The notes under the pieces were generated by a model. That model did no database searches. It worked only from the letters and a program-made list of their open reading frames with translations, and was not told the origin of the DNA. Made by a program: the position numbers and the translations under genes. Source: Chryseobacterium vrystaatense (lineage in GTDB: Bacteria; Bacteroidota; Bacteroidia; Flavobacteriales; Weeksellaceae). From it: DNA of 64,000 bases. Shown here in pieces: positions 42,878 to 51,547 of this stretch. Within the stretch, counting starts at the first letter, position 1, and each line of letters opens with the position of its first letter. The stretch spans positions 248,001-312,000 of the forward strand of contig NZ_JPRI01000012.1 of NCBI RefSeq assembly GCF_000737765.1, given 5' to 3'.

Positions 42878-44428
42878 TTACAGGTCGAATTTGATCCCTT
42901 GTGCTAAAGGAAGCTGAGCTGTATAATTTATAGTGTTGGTTTGTCTTCTCATATAGTATTTCCAAACATCCGAACCAGATTCTCTTCCACCTCCGGTTTC
43001 TTTTTCACCACCAAAAGCACCTCCGATTTCAGCACCAGAAGTTCCGATGTTGACGTTGGCAATACCGCAGTCTGAACCTGCATGAGAAAGGAATAATTCT
43101 GCTTCTCTAAGATTCTGAGTCATGATAGCAGATGACAATCCCTGAGGAACATCATTCTGGATAGCAATTGCTTCCTCTAATGTTTTGTATTTGATCAGAT
43201 ATAAGATCGGCGCGAAAGTCTCGTGCTGAACGATCTCGTAAGAGTTTTTAACTTCTGCGATACATGGTTTAACATAGCATCCTGATTCATATTCTTTTCC
43301 ACTTAAGACACCGCCTTCAACAGCGAATTTTCCGCCTTCTTTCTTACATTTCTTGATAGCCTCTTCATATTGGTTAACCGCATCCACATCGATAAGTGGT
43401 CCTACATGATTATTCTCATCCAACGGATTTCCTATTTTCAACTGCCCGTAAGCTTTTACCAATCTGGTCTTCACTTCGTTGTATACGCTTTCATGGATAA
43501 TCAGTCTTCTGGTAGACGTACATCTTTGTCCTGCTGTACCTACGGCTCCGAAAACGGCTCCGATGATAGACATGTCGATATCTGCATCTTTGGTGATAAT
43601 AATGGCATTATTTCCTCCCAATTCAAGGATAGATTTTCCAAATCTTTCTGCTACTTTAGAAGAAACCATTCTTCCTACTCTTGTAGAACCTGTGAAAGAA
43701 ACTAAAGAAACACGCTTATCATCAACTAATTTCTGCCCGATCTCATGGTCAGAAACCAATACGCTTGATACACCTTCAGGAAGATTATTTTCCTTTATTA
43801 CTTCAGCCATAATATTCTGGCACGCGATAGCGCATAATGGTGTTTTTTCTGATGGCTTCCAGATTGTAACGTTTCCGCAAATCCATGCAAGAGCCGTATT
43901 CCATGCCCATACGGCAACCGGGAAGTTGAAAGCGGTAATGATACCTACAACTCCAAGCGGATGATACTGTTCGTACATTCTGTGACCAGGTCTTTCTGAA
44001 TGCATCGTATACCCATGAAGCTGTCTTGATACACCTACTGCAAAATCACAGATATCAATCATTTCCTGAACTTCTCCCAGACCTTCCTGAAGGGATTTAC
44101 CCATTTCATAAGAAACAAGTTTTCCAAGGTCGTCTTTATATGTTCTTAATTTCTGGCCAAGCTGCCTAACGATCTCACCTCTTTTAGGAGCAGGGATAGA
44201 TCTAAACTCCTGAAACGCCTTCTGAGCCGTCTCAATTACCTTGTCATAATCACTTTCTCCGGAAGTCTTAATTTTAGCGATTAGTCTGCCATCTACGGGA
44301 GAAAAACTTTCTATTGTTTTACCCGAAGCAAAATATTTTCCGCCCACTGAAGTCCCCTTATTTTCTTCTTTGATACCAAGGTTTTTGAGTGTTTTTTCGA
44401 TTCCGAAATCCTTTACTTTTTTAGACAT
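42878..44428 (-). CDS. amaB: L-aminoadipate-semialdehyde dehydrogenase (ALDH7/AmaB-type)
   Basis: This 516-residue aldehyde dehydrogenase belongs to the ALDH7 (antiquitin) branch: AFNFPVAVWAWN, FTGSTRVG, the catalytic Glu in ELGGNNAI and the catalytic Cys in GTAGQRCTS. It oxidises aminoadipate semialdehyde to aminoadipate with NAD. It precedes the lysine 6-transaminase gene on the same strand by 106 bases. The two make the first steps of the lysine to 2-aminoadipate pathway. A promoter lies at 44452..44481. Confidence 0.92.
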   Translation of the reverse strand: MSKKVKDFGIEKTLKNLGIKEENKGTSVGGKYFASGKTIESFSPVDGRLIAKIKTSGESDYDKVIETAQKAFQEFRSIPAPKRGEIVRQLGQKLRTYKDDLGKLVSYEMGKSLQEGLGEVQEMIDICDFAVGVSRQLHGYTMHSERPGHRMYEQYHPLGVVGIITAFNFPVAVWAWNTALAWICGNVTIWKPSEKTPLCAIACQNIMAEVIKENNLPEGVSSVLVSDHEIGQKLVDDKRVSLVSFTGSTRVGRMVSSKVAERFGKSILELGGNNAIIITKDADIDMSIIGAVFGAVGTAGQRCTSTRRLIIHESVYNEVKTRLVKAYGQLKIGNPLDENNHVGPLIDVDAVNQYEEAIKKCKKEGGKFAVEGGVLSGKEYESGCYVKPCIAEVKNSYEIVQHETFAPILYLIKYKTLEEAIAIQNDVPQGLSSAIMTQNLREAELFLSHAGSDCGIANVNIGTSGAEIGGAFGGEKETGGGRESGSDVWKYYMRRQTNTINYTAQLPLAQGIKFDL

Positions 44429-44451
44429 AAAATGTTACTTTTCGTTTCCTC

Positions 44452-44481
44452 TAAAGATAGAAATATTATGCGAACCTCAAA
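44452..44481 (-). promoter_or_regulatory. Promoter of the aldehyde dehydrogenase gene
   Basis: On the minus strand TTTG (44478..44481), 18 bases, then TATCTTTA (44452..44459) is a near-consensus promoter, ending 23 bases before the start. Confidence 0.6.
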
Positions 44482-44507
44482 ATTTTAATTTTTAACGTAC
44501 TTTTTTA

Positions 44508-44538
44508 TTTGGACTAATTATAAACATGATTATCTTTG
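44508..44538 (+). promoter_or_regulatory. Promoter of the small membrane protein gene
   Basis: TTTG (44508..44511), 19 bases, then TATCTTTG (44531..44538) is an exact match to the Bacteroidetes promoter, 25 bases before the ATG at 44564. Confidence 0.8.
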
Positions 44539-44563
44539 TAACGTAATCTTTTGAATTTCAGAA

Positions 44564-44767
44564 ATGGAAAATAATAATACAGTAGAGAATAATAATGCAG
44601 GTGAAGAAAAAAAAAGCTCCAAATGGAAGAGTCTGGTTAAGAAGTTTGGTGTTGGCGGTATTATATTCTTCACAGTAAAGGGAATCATTACATCGACTCT
44701 TATTTATTTTCTTGGTAAAAATTTCTGGACTGTAATCAGCAATTACTTTTCAACACTATTTCAATAA
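44564..44767 (+). CDS. Small membrane protein (67 aa)
   Basis: This 67-residue protein has an Asn/Glu/Lys-rich N-terminal third (low complexity) and one membrane helix (VGGIIFFTVKGIITSTLIYFLG), with an aromatic C-terminus. No family is recognised. It is convincingly a gene: it has its own exact promoter and a matching bidirectional terminator. It is divergent from the lysine catabolism genes. Confidence 0.75.
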   Translation: MENNNTVENNNAGEEKKSSKWKSLVKKFGVGGIIFFTVKGIITSTLIYFLGKNFWTVISNYFSTLFQ

Positions 44768-44790
44768 ACAGCTGGTATATTAAAAATAAA

Positions 44791-44815
44791 AAAGCAGAGA
44801 AATTTTCTCTGCTTT
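44791..44815. terminator. Bidirectional hairpin terminator
   Basis: AAAGCAGAGAAA pairs with TTTCTCTGCTTT around a single T. It separates the small membrane protein gene from the convergent RHH gene. Confidence 0.85.
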
Positions 44816-44917
44816 CTTCGTTAGTAAGGTTAATTGAATTAGAAATGTTTGGTTATTCTATTGAATCGGTGACAGCCAACATCTCATTGTCATGCTACCT
44901 TTCACCCATAGTATATC

Positions 44918-45115
44918 CTATGCTTCTTCGTCTTTCTTTTTCCTCCCTGAATTGACCAGGCTTTGATGAAGCAGATATTCAATCTGCCCATTCACACTCC
45001 TGAATTCGTCATTAGCCCACTTCTCCACCATCTTATAAGTAGATTCATCGATTCTTATGACGAAGGACTTCTTTCCTTTTGTCTCGGAGGGTTTTGAAGT
45101 TTTTTCCGATTTCAT
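44918..45115 (-). CDS. Arc-type ribbon-helix-helix DNA-binding protein
   Basis: The C-terminal half is a ribbon-helix-helix of the Arc type (KKSFVIRIDESTYKMVEKWANDEFRSVNGQIEYLLHQSL). I prefer the start at 45115 (MKSEKTSKPSETKGKK, 65 residues), typical of short Arc family proteins; an in-frame ATG at 45223 gives 101 residues with a hydrophobic N-terminus. It follows the SPFH gene on the same strand. Such pairs may share a transcript, in which case the regulator could control the SPFH gene, but no target site is visible. Confidence 0.8.
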   Translation of the reverse strand: MKSEKTSKPSETKGKKSFVIRIDESTYKMVEKWANDEFRSVNGQIEYLLHQSLVNSGRKKKDEEA

Positions 45116-45261
45116 TTTTTCACTTGCCTGTTTAGTAATACTTTTAGATACTGCAGAAGATGCAAAGACTTCGTTTAAAATAAACTTTATGTCAGTGAGA
45201 AGACATTTCAGCCAGCTGATCATAAGAATTCATTTTTCATTCTTCACTCTCAATTCTTCAT

Positions 45262-46125
45262 TTAATAAAGAGTTCCTGCATTTAAGATGGGCTGAGCTGC
45301 TTTTTCACCGCAAAGTACCACCATTAAATTGCTTACCATAGCTGCTTTTCTTTCGTCATCAAGCTCTACAATATTTTCTGCTGAAAGTTTTTTCAAAGCC
45401 AGATCAACCATTCCTACAGCACCTTCCACAATTTTGGTTCTTGCGGCTACAATGGCAGTTGCCTGCTGTCTCTGAAGCATTGCTCCAGCAATTTCCGAGG
45501 CATAAGCAAGATGGGAAATTCTCGCTTCCTGAATGATGATTCCTGCTTTTGAAAGACGGTCGGTAAGTTCCTGTTCCAAAATAGAATTGATCTTATCTCC
45601 CCCTTCTCTCAAGGTAATGGGTGCATGGTCATCTTCTAAATTATCATAAGGAAAACTCATCGCCAAATGACGAACGGCAGCCTCACTTTGCATTTTTACG
45701 AAATCCGAATACCGCTCAACATCGAAAGCTGCTTTGTAAGTATCTCCTACTTTCCATACCATTACCACTCCAATTTCGATTGGATTACCCATTTTGTCAT
45801 TCACCTTCAAAGTCTGTCCCTGCAGGTTTTCTGAACGCAATGACATTTTTTGTGATGAATACAGAGGATTGATAAAAAACAATCCATTATCCTTTACCGT
45901 TCCTACATACTTTCCGAAGAAATTCAATACTCTCGAGTGATTAGGCTGAATAATCATCAGTCCTTTCAGAAAGAAGCAGAACAGCAGAAAGCAAAGCATT
46001 GCAAGAATCACATACGTAATACTCTGCTCAACTCCGGAAATAAAAAAATAAACAGCTCCGGCAAATAAAATTAGACAGAATACCAGTGCCAGATAACCCG
46101 ACATGGGCTTTAATACTTTTTCCAT
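45262..46125 (-). CDS. SPFH domain protein (band 7/flotillin-like)
   Basis: This 287-residue protein has two N-terminal hydrophobic helices (LALVFCLILFAGAVYFFISGV and ITYVILAMLCFLLFCFFLKGL) and a long SPFH domain (QPNHSRVLNFFGKYVGTVKDNGLFFINPLYSSQKMSLRSENLQG, IQEARISHLAYASEIAGAMLQRQQA). The latter is the prohibitin/stomatin-like signature. Such proteins form membrane-bound rings and organise lipid microdomains. The signal is clear, but the exact role is unknown. The gene precedes the RHH gene. Confidence 0.9.
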   Translation of the reverse strand: MEKVLKPMSGYLALVFCLILFAGAVYFFISGVEQSITYVILAMLCFLLFCFFLKGLMIIQPNHSRVLNFFGKYVGTVKDNGLFFINPLYSSQKMSLRSENLQGQTLKVNDKMGNPIEIGVVMVWKVGDTYKAAFDVERYSDFVKMQSEAAVRHLAMSFPYDNLEDDHAPITLREGGDKINSILEQELTDRLSKAGIIIQEARISHLAYASEIAGAMLQRQQATAIVAARTKIVEGAVGMVDLALKKLSAENIVELDDERKAAMVSNLMVVLCGEKAAQPILNAGTLY

Positions 46126-46373
46126 GATTGTAATTTTTAATTTGATATTATTTTGATATCATAAAGATATAAATAAGTTTTGAATTTTGAGATATTGATG
46201 ATGAGTTTTTTCGCGGTATGAATCGCGTGTGACAAGATTCGGATTATGTGGTGGAAAGATCAGATGTGAGATTCATGGTATAAGCTTGGGATTATGATGA
46301 ACGAATTGGGAATTCAAATTCATTATTTATAATCCGAAAAGCCGTATGCAGTATCCCGAATCCGGCACAAAAA

Positions 46374-46401
46374 AAATCCCGGAAAATAAATTCCAGGATT
46401 T
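46374..46401 (-). terminator. Terminator of the ccsBA gene
   Basis: AAATCCCGGAA pairs with TTCCAGGATTT (one mismatch) over AATAAA. On the minus strand it lies about 22 bases after the ccsBA stop. Confidence 0.7.
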
Positions 46402-46422
46402 CAATTGTTATGTGTTGAAGGT

Positions 46423-49400
46423 TTATTTTTTGGTTAAACCTTTAAATTTAAAGTAAGATGCAACTGCTAAAAGAAGCATTGTTGCCAACCCTATGTATAC
46501 CCAAGCCGGAACCGGGACAGGATCACCTGCTGCATAAGAGTGAAGTCCGCTCAGATAATAGTTAACTCCGAAGTACGTCATTACCATCGAACAGAAAGCA
46601 AACATCGTTGCTACATGGAATGCCCATCTGCTTCTTAATCCAGGCACCAATCTCATGTGTAAAACAAAAGCATAAACCATAATTGAGATGAAAGCCCACG
46701 TCTCCTTTGGATCCCAGCTCCAGTATCTACCCCAAGATTCATTGGCCCAGATACCCCCTAAGAAGTTTCCTACTGTTAAAGCAAAAAGACCGATTGTAAG
46801 TGACATTTCAGAAACGATTACCAATTCTTTCAATGTTGTATCGTGATGAAGTTTATACGTTTCTTTATTTGAAATAATATAAAATACAAGAGATATTACC
46901 GCAATGATCATCGACAGGGCAAAGAAACCGTAACTTGATACAATGATCGCTACGTGAACAATCAGCCAGTATGATTTCAATACCGGAACAAGCGGTGTAA
47001 TCTGTGGATCAAGTGAAGAACCTCCGTGCGCAAATCCCATCATAATAACAGCAACCATAAATCCAGCCGCAGGAATAAGTGCATTTGCGTTTCTATATAA
47101 AGCCAGACCCGCTGAAATTCCTACCCATGAAATAAAGATAATTGCTTCATATCCGTTGCTCCAAGGGGCGTGGCCTGAAATATACCATCTGGCTACCAAT
47201 CCTAAGAAATGTAAAACATAACCGATTGAACCCAGTACAATAATGACTTTAATTATCTTTTTTAAAAGTTTGTTAGGTTTAAATAATTCCACAAAACCTA
47301 AAATAAGTAGTAATCCTCCTATGATCGTGTAGAAGATTAGAAGCTTGAAGTTCAAATTAACTTCATTCATGAAAACTTCCAGGTCAACTTTTGACTTTGA
47401 AGGGACAACATTTTTACCCCACTTCTGCTGATATTCTGAAAGTTTAGCCAGTTCCGTATCTGCTTTACTCCAGTTTCCTGATTTCTGAGCCTGAAGTACT
47501 TCTGCAAAATACGGTCCCATAACCTGCTGAGATTCCATATCCGGTTCCATTTTCTGGTCCAGCCATGAATGCCATGTATGGTTGGCATCATTTTTCACAG
47601 GAACAATTCTCATAAACTGACCACTGAAAAATTCATTAAAAATCTGTACTCTTTCGTTTACTTTGATGACTTGTTTATCGTATTCAGTCTGTTCTGCCGG
47701 TTTTTTACGAAAAGCGGTATTATAGTCATCTTCTAATATATAGGTCAAATTTCCATTGGCATCTGCCGGGAAAAGATTCATCAGAGAAGTAAGCCCATCC
47801 TCATTCGCTTTTGTTTTCTTCAGTAAACCAGTCCCTCCTTTGGCTTCAACTGTAATCATTGGAACCATTGTCCAGCTTGGAGTATCCGTATTAACTGATA
47901 AGAACCATTGGTTTGCAGTAAGAGATTTACCGTCTGTCCCTCTGAATGCATCTTTTTTATAAAGTTTTCTTAAAACATCAAGAGCCTGTGTATTGATGGG
48001 AACAATTCTACCTTCAAAGTTTTGAACCAAAAGATATCCGAACTTGTCTGCATGCTCTTTACTTATTTTATTTCTGGCAATGATCTCATCTGCAGTGATC
48101 ATTCTCATTTTGCTTAATGGAGCAGCCAGAGAGTTCTGTTTTGGAGCAGCACCATCAAGCGGTTGGGCAGACGGAGCCGGTGCGTGAGTATGTCCGTCAC
48201 CTTCTACGTGTACATGTTCTCTGCTTCCGTCGGTTGTTCCGTGTGTTTCAATTTTCTGTGCGTTTAATCCTAAACTTAATAGTACTAAAAGTACTGCTGC
48301 TGCTTTCTTTTTGTTAACATCGGTCAGCATTTTATTTAATTTCCAGAAGTGAGTTCCCTTCCAGAAGAAGATTACAAACATTCCCAGGAACAGAAGTCCA
48401 TATCCGATATAAGAAATAAGTGTTCCCCAGAAGTCGTGGTTCACAGAAAGTACAGTTCCCATTCTGTCCGGATCAAAACTTGACTGGAAGAAACGGTATC
48501 CTTTATGGTTAAGAACGTGATTCATGTAAATTTTATAGGGTGTTTCTTTTCCTTCGTCAATGATTTTTACGTGGCTTTCGTAAGCACTCGGAGAGCTACT
48601 TCCCGGATAAGTTTCCATAACGAAGTCGTCCAGTTTCAATGCAAATGGAGTGGTATATACTTTAGGTCCGAAACCTACCATAATATTAAGCCCGTCCATG
48701 GTTACCTGTTTGTAAGCGTTCGGGTTTCCTTTTTCTACGGAAAGATCAACCATTTGCTTGGTTTTTGGCCCCTGGAGTTCTATTCTCATTACATCCGGCA
48801 CCATGGCATCTTTCTTTTTATCGCCTTCAAAAGCCATCAGCCTTCCTTTTTTAAGACCTTCAGGTACAACCAGTTTCAACTCGTTGATGGTATATAAACT
48901 TCTCAATACCAAAGGCTGGAACTCATCCTTCTTGGTGCTTCCTGTAGCCTGTGTTGCCATGGTCATAAAGGCAGCGTCAACAGGTGTTTTGATGAATATT
49001 TTCCCATCTTCTTTTTTAAATTCCACCGCTCCTTCGATCGCTCTGTTGAACGTTACCAAAGTTCCGTTGATAGATTTTGTTTCTCCCGATTTGATATAAA
49101 TATTCTGTCTTCCGGTAGTTCCCGTAGAAACAAGATGTAGATATTCTGCCCCATTGGGCTCAGCAATTAAACTGTCTTTTTTTCTCTGGATATAATCTTT
49201 TGTGAAAACCTTTACTTCTTTTCCGTGGAAATCATAGGTTGCTTTAAAGTCTTTATGCAGAGGAGACATTAAATAAGGAACATCCTTATAGTTAAGAACA
49301 TCGCCTTTCTCCTCGATCTGGATCTTAAAGAAATTTTTATCGGTCACAATCTCGTTGGAAGTCTCTCCTTCCCGGATGTGCATTGTGCCTTCAAAACTGA

Positions 49401-49692
49401 TGTATCTTGTAATTGCACCCCCTATAAAAATAAGTATAAAGGCAAGGTGAAAGACCAGAACCGGCCATTTTTCTCTTTTCCACAGTCGATATCTTGCGAT
49501 ATTTCCTACGAAGTTGAGAATGAGCAGAAACATGATTAATTCAAACCATTTTGCTTCATAAATTAAAGCTTTAGCTGTAGGAGTGCCATAATCGTTTTCT
49601 AAAAACGTTGCATAAGCCATCGCAAATGCATACACCAGTAACAGCACAGCCATTGTTCTGGTTGAGATAAGAATATCTTGGAGCTTCTTCAT
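46423..49692 (-). CDS. ccsBA: Fused cytochrome c biogenesis protein CcsBA (ResB-CcsA)
   Basis: This 1089-residue protein joins a ResB/CcsB-like N-terminal half with a CcsA C-terminal half. The CcsA haem-handling motif WGRYWSWDPKETWAF is present near the C-terminus, followed by typical helices. About ten membrane helices frame a large periplasmic region, and the linker between halves contains a His-rich, Gly-rich stretch (EHVHVEGDGHTHAPAP). System II cytochrome c maturation in Bacteroidetes uses such fusions to attach haem to apocytochromes. It is a single gene with its own terminator. Confidence 0.93.
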   Translation of the reverse strand: MKKLQDILISTRTMAVLLLVYAFAMAYATFLENDYGTPTAKALIYEAKWFELIMFLLILNFVGNIARYRLWKREKWPVLVFHLAFILIFIGGAITRYISFEGTMHIREGETSNEIVTDKNFFKIQIEEKGDVLNYKDVPYLMSPLHKDFKATYDFHGKEVKVFTKDYIQRKKDSLIAEPNGAEYLHLVSTGTTGRQNIYIKSGETKSINGTLVTFNRAIEGAVEFKKEDGKIFIKTPVDAAFMTMATQATGSTKKDEFQPLVLRSLYTINELKLVVPEGLKKGRLMAFEGDKKKDAMVPDVMRIELQGPKTKQMVDLSVEKGNPNAYKQVTMDGLNIMVGFGPKVYTTPFALKLDDFVMETYPGSSSPSAYESHVKIIDEGKETPYKIYMNHVLNHKGYRFFQSSFDPDRMGTVLSVNHDFWGTLISYIGYGLLFLGMFVIFFWKGTHFWKLNKMLTDVNKKKAAAVLLVLLSLGLNAQKIETHGTTDGSREHVHVEGDGHTHAPAPSAQPLDGAAPKQNSLAAPLSKMRMITADEIIARNKISKEHADKFGYLLVQNFEGRIVPINTQALDVLRKLYKKDAFRGTDGKSLTANQWFLSVNTDTPSWTMVPMITVEAKGGTGLLKKTKANEDGLTSLMNLFPADANGNLTYILEDDYNTAFRKKPAEQTEYDKQVIKVNERVQIFNEFFSGQFMRIVPVKNDANHTWHSWLDQKMEPDMESQQVMGPYFAEVLQAQKSGNWSKADTELAKLSEYQQKWGKNVVPSKSKVDLEVFMNEVNLNFKLLIFYTIIGGLLLILGFVELFKPNKLLKKIIKVIIVLGSIGYVLHFLGLVARWYISGHAPWSNGYEAIIFISWVGISAGLALYRNANALIPAAGFMVAVIMMGFAHGGSSLDPQITPLVPVLKSYWLIVHVAIIVSSYGFFALSMIIAVISLVFYIISNKETYKLHHDTTLKELVIVSEMSLTIGLFALTVGNFLGGIWANESWGRYWSWDPKETWAFISIMVYAFVLHMRLVPGLRSRWAFHVATMFAFCSMVMTYFGVNYYLSGLHSYAAGDPVPVPAWVYIGLATMLLLAVASYFKFKGLTKK

Positions 49693-50026
49693 GATTTATT
49701 TTACTTGACATGCAAAAATAAGGATGATAAACAACAAAGAGGATAAAAAAAGCTGTTTTTTGTCACTTTGAAGCCTATTTGCGTTATTTTGAACCATTCT
49801 TAATAACCATAAAATCATTAACGAAAATTCAATTTTTAAAATCATAAAGTTCAAGATGCAATATACCTATCCGTATTATTGAGATCTTCTATTTATTCAG
49901 CTGTACTTATTGTACAAAAAGGAGCAGTCATATTTTCTCAACGATCATCATGCACAACATAACAATCTAATAAACAAAGCTATAAATCAATCAAATTTCT
50001 TTTTTAGCCATGGACATTAAAGAATG
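49693..50026. other. Intergenic region upstream of ccsBA
   Basis: On the minus strand TATTTTTG (49713..49720) is a -7 box for ccsBA. No -33 element is obvious. The rest is AT-rich and I see no gene. Confidence 0.5.
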
Positions 50027-50608
50027 TTACTTCCCCAAAGAAATCTTTTTTCTGATTTTGCTAAGAAACTCATGGGTAATTCCTAAATACGAAGCAACCT
50101 GCTGTTGGGTAATCCTCTGCTCCAGTCCGGGATATTTATCTAAAAACTCAAGATATCTCTTATCTGCCGTTTTGCCAGTCAAAGAAAGAATTCTTCTCTG
50201 TAAAGCAACCGACGACTGCTGATTCATGATCCTGAAAAGCTTTTCAATCTTAGGCATGTCATTATAAAGCATCTCTTTGTCTTTTTTAGAAATCATAAAG
50301 ACATCAGAATTTTCGAGAGCTTCTATATTAAGTATGCTTGAAACATTATTGATGAGACTGTCGATATCCGTGATCCACCAACCTTCTACTGCAAAATACA
50401 AAGTCTGTTCGGAACCGCTTTCATTAAGATAAAAAACTTTAAAACAGCCATTCAGCACCAATCCTTCGAAAAGACAATAATCCCCTTCTCTGAGAACAGT
50501 CTCTTTTCTTTTAAAGGACTTAAGCATGAATAATGAACTAAACTGCTCAAACTCTTCATCGGAGAGTTGAATGTGCCTGCTGATATTTTTATAAAGAAGA
50601 TCAAACAT
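50027..50608 (-). CDS. Crp/Fnr family transcriptional regulator
   Basis: This 193-residue protein has an N-terminal cyclic-nucleotide-binding-like beta roll (KETVLREGDYCLFEGLVLNGCFKVFYLNESGSEQTLYF) and a C-terminal winged helix (RITQQQVASYLGITHEFLSKIRKKI). The family includes many regulators in Flavobacteria that do not bind cAMP; here the usual cAMP contacts are not obvious. It follows the isochorismatase-like gene on the same strand by 72 bases, so the two might be linked, perhaps with the hydrolase under its control. Confidence 0.9.
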   Translation of the reverse strand: MFDLLYKNISRHIQLSDEEFEQFSSLFMLKSFKRKETVLREGDYCLFEGLVLNGCFKVFYLNESGSEQTLYFAVEGWWITDIDSLINNVSSILNIEALENSDVFMISKKDKEMLYNDMPKIEKLFRIMNQQSSVALQRRILSLTGKTADKRYLEFLDKYPGLEQRITQQQVASYLGITHEFLSKIRKKISLGK

Positions 50609-50680
50609 TTCTGATATACTTATTCAGCATAAAGATACCCTTAATATGGATATCTTTATCAATCTGATTGTGGTGTGAGT

Positions 50681-51325
50681 CTATTTTCCTTGTAGAAATT
50701 CTCTCGTATTTACAATCTCTGCATACAGACTCCCTAAAGCAGATATTCCTGCCAGAAAAGATCTCTGTACCTCCGCAGCTTTTACAATTTCTCCGTTAAG
50801 CTCTCTGTCTCTTGTTGCTGTAGCATCTCCAATAATTGTATTATTAAATCCAAGATCAAAAGCAGCTCTTGTTGTTGAGTCCACACACACATCCGTCATC
50901 ATTCCTGTAATAACAAGACTTTCAATTTTCTCCTTCTGTAAATAGGTTAACAGGTCTGTTTCGCGGAAACTATTCGGAAAATGTTTGACAATTACTTTTT
51001 CATTGCTTTTTGGCGCAACCAAAGTGTTTATCTCCACTCCATAGGTATTTGGGAGGAAAAAGTCTGCTCCTTCATTTATTGCAATATGTTTGATATGAAC
51101 AACCGGAAGATTGTTCTCTCTGAAATAAGCGAGGATCTTTTGTGAATTACTGCCTGCCTGTTGTGCTCCGGCAAGTTCCATTTTTCCCGAAGGAAAATAA
51201 TCATTCTGTACATCGATAATTAATAAGGCTGTTTTTTCCATGTTTCTTTTTTGTTGTGCATTGATTGTTACCAGTGAAATTAAAGTCAGGCATAAAGCCA
51301 GAACACTCTTGAAGGGATTTTTCAT
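50681..51325 (-). CDS. Isochorismatase-family cysteine hydrolase with signal peptide
   Basis: This 214-residue protein starts with a signal peptide (VLALCLTLISLVTINAQ), unusual for this family, whose members are mostly cytosolic. The catalytic triad is visible: Asp in LIIDVQNDYF, Lys in VIVKHFPNSF and Cys in MMTDVCVDSTTRAA. It should hydrolyse a small amide or a related substrate in the periplasm. If the start were at the later Met29 (MEKTALLIID), the protein would be cytosolic. Confidence 0.88.
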   Translation of the reverse strand: MKNPFKSVLALCLTLISLVTINAQQKRNMEKTALLIIDVQNDYFPSGKMELAGAQQAGSNSQKILAYFRENNLPVVHIKHIAINEGADFFLPNTYGVEINTLVAPKSNEKVIVKHFPNSFRETDLLTYLQKEKIESLVITGMMTDVCVDSTTRAAFDLGFNNTIIGDATATRDRELNGEIVKAAEVQRSFLAGISALGSLYAEIVNTREFLQGK

Positions 51326-51507
51326 TTTTTTTTACATTTTTTAACTTTATGGAACAAAATTAGTGGAGCTGTAGTTACTAACATTTGAACTAGTTCAAAA
51401 AACACCTGTTGTATTACATTTCAATCAAAAAAATTATCAGAAAAACCAGGTATAATTTTAAAAAATAAACCTAAATTACACTATCTTTCAAATAAAAAAA
51501 GATTCTA

Positions 51508-51533
51508 TTAATGTTGAAAAAACATTAAATTTG
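51508..51533 (+). promoter_or_regulatory. Promoter and palindrome upstream of ftsK
   Basis: TAAATTTG (51526..51533) is a -7 box 14 bases before the ftsK start. The perfect inverted repeat TTAATGTT-GAAAA-AACATTAA (51508..51528) overlaps it and could be an operator. A -33 element is not clear. Confidence 0.5.
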
Positions 51534-51547
51534 CCCACATTGATATT

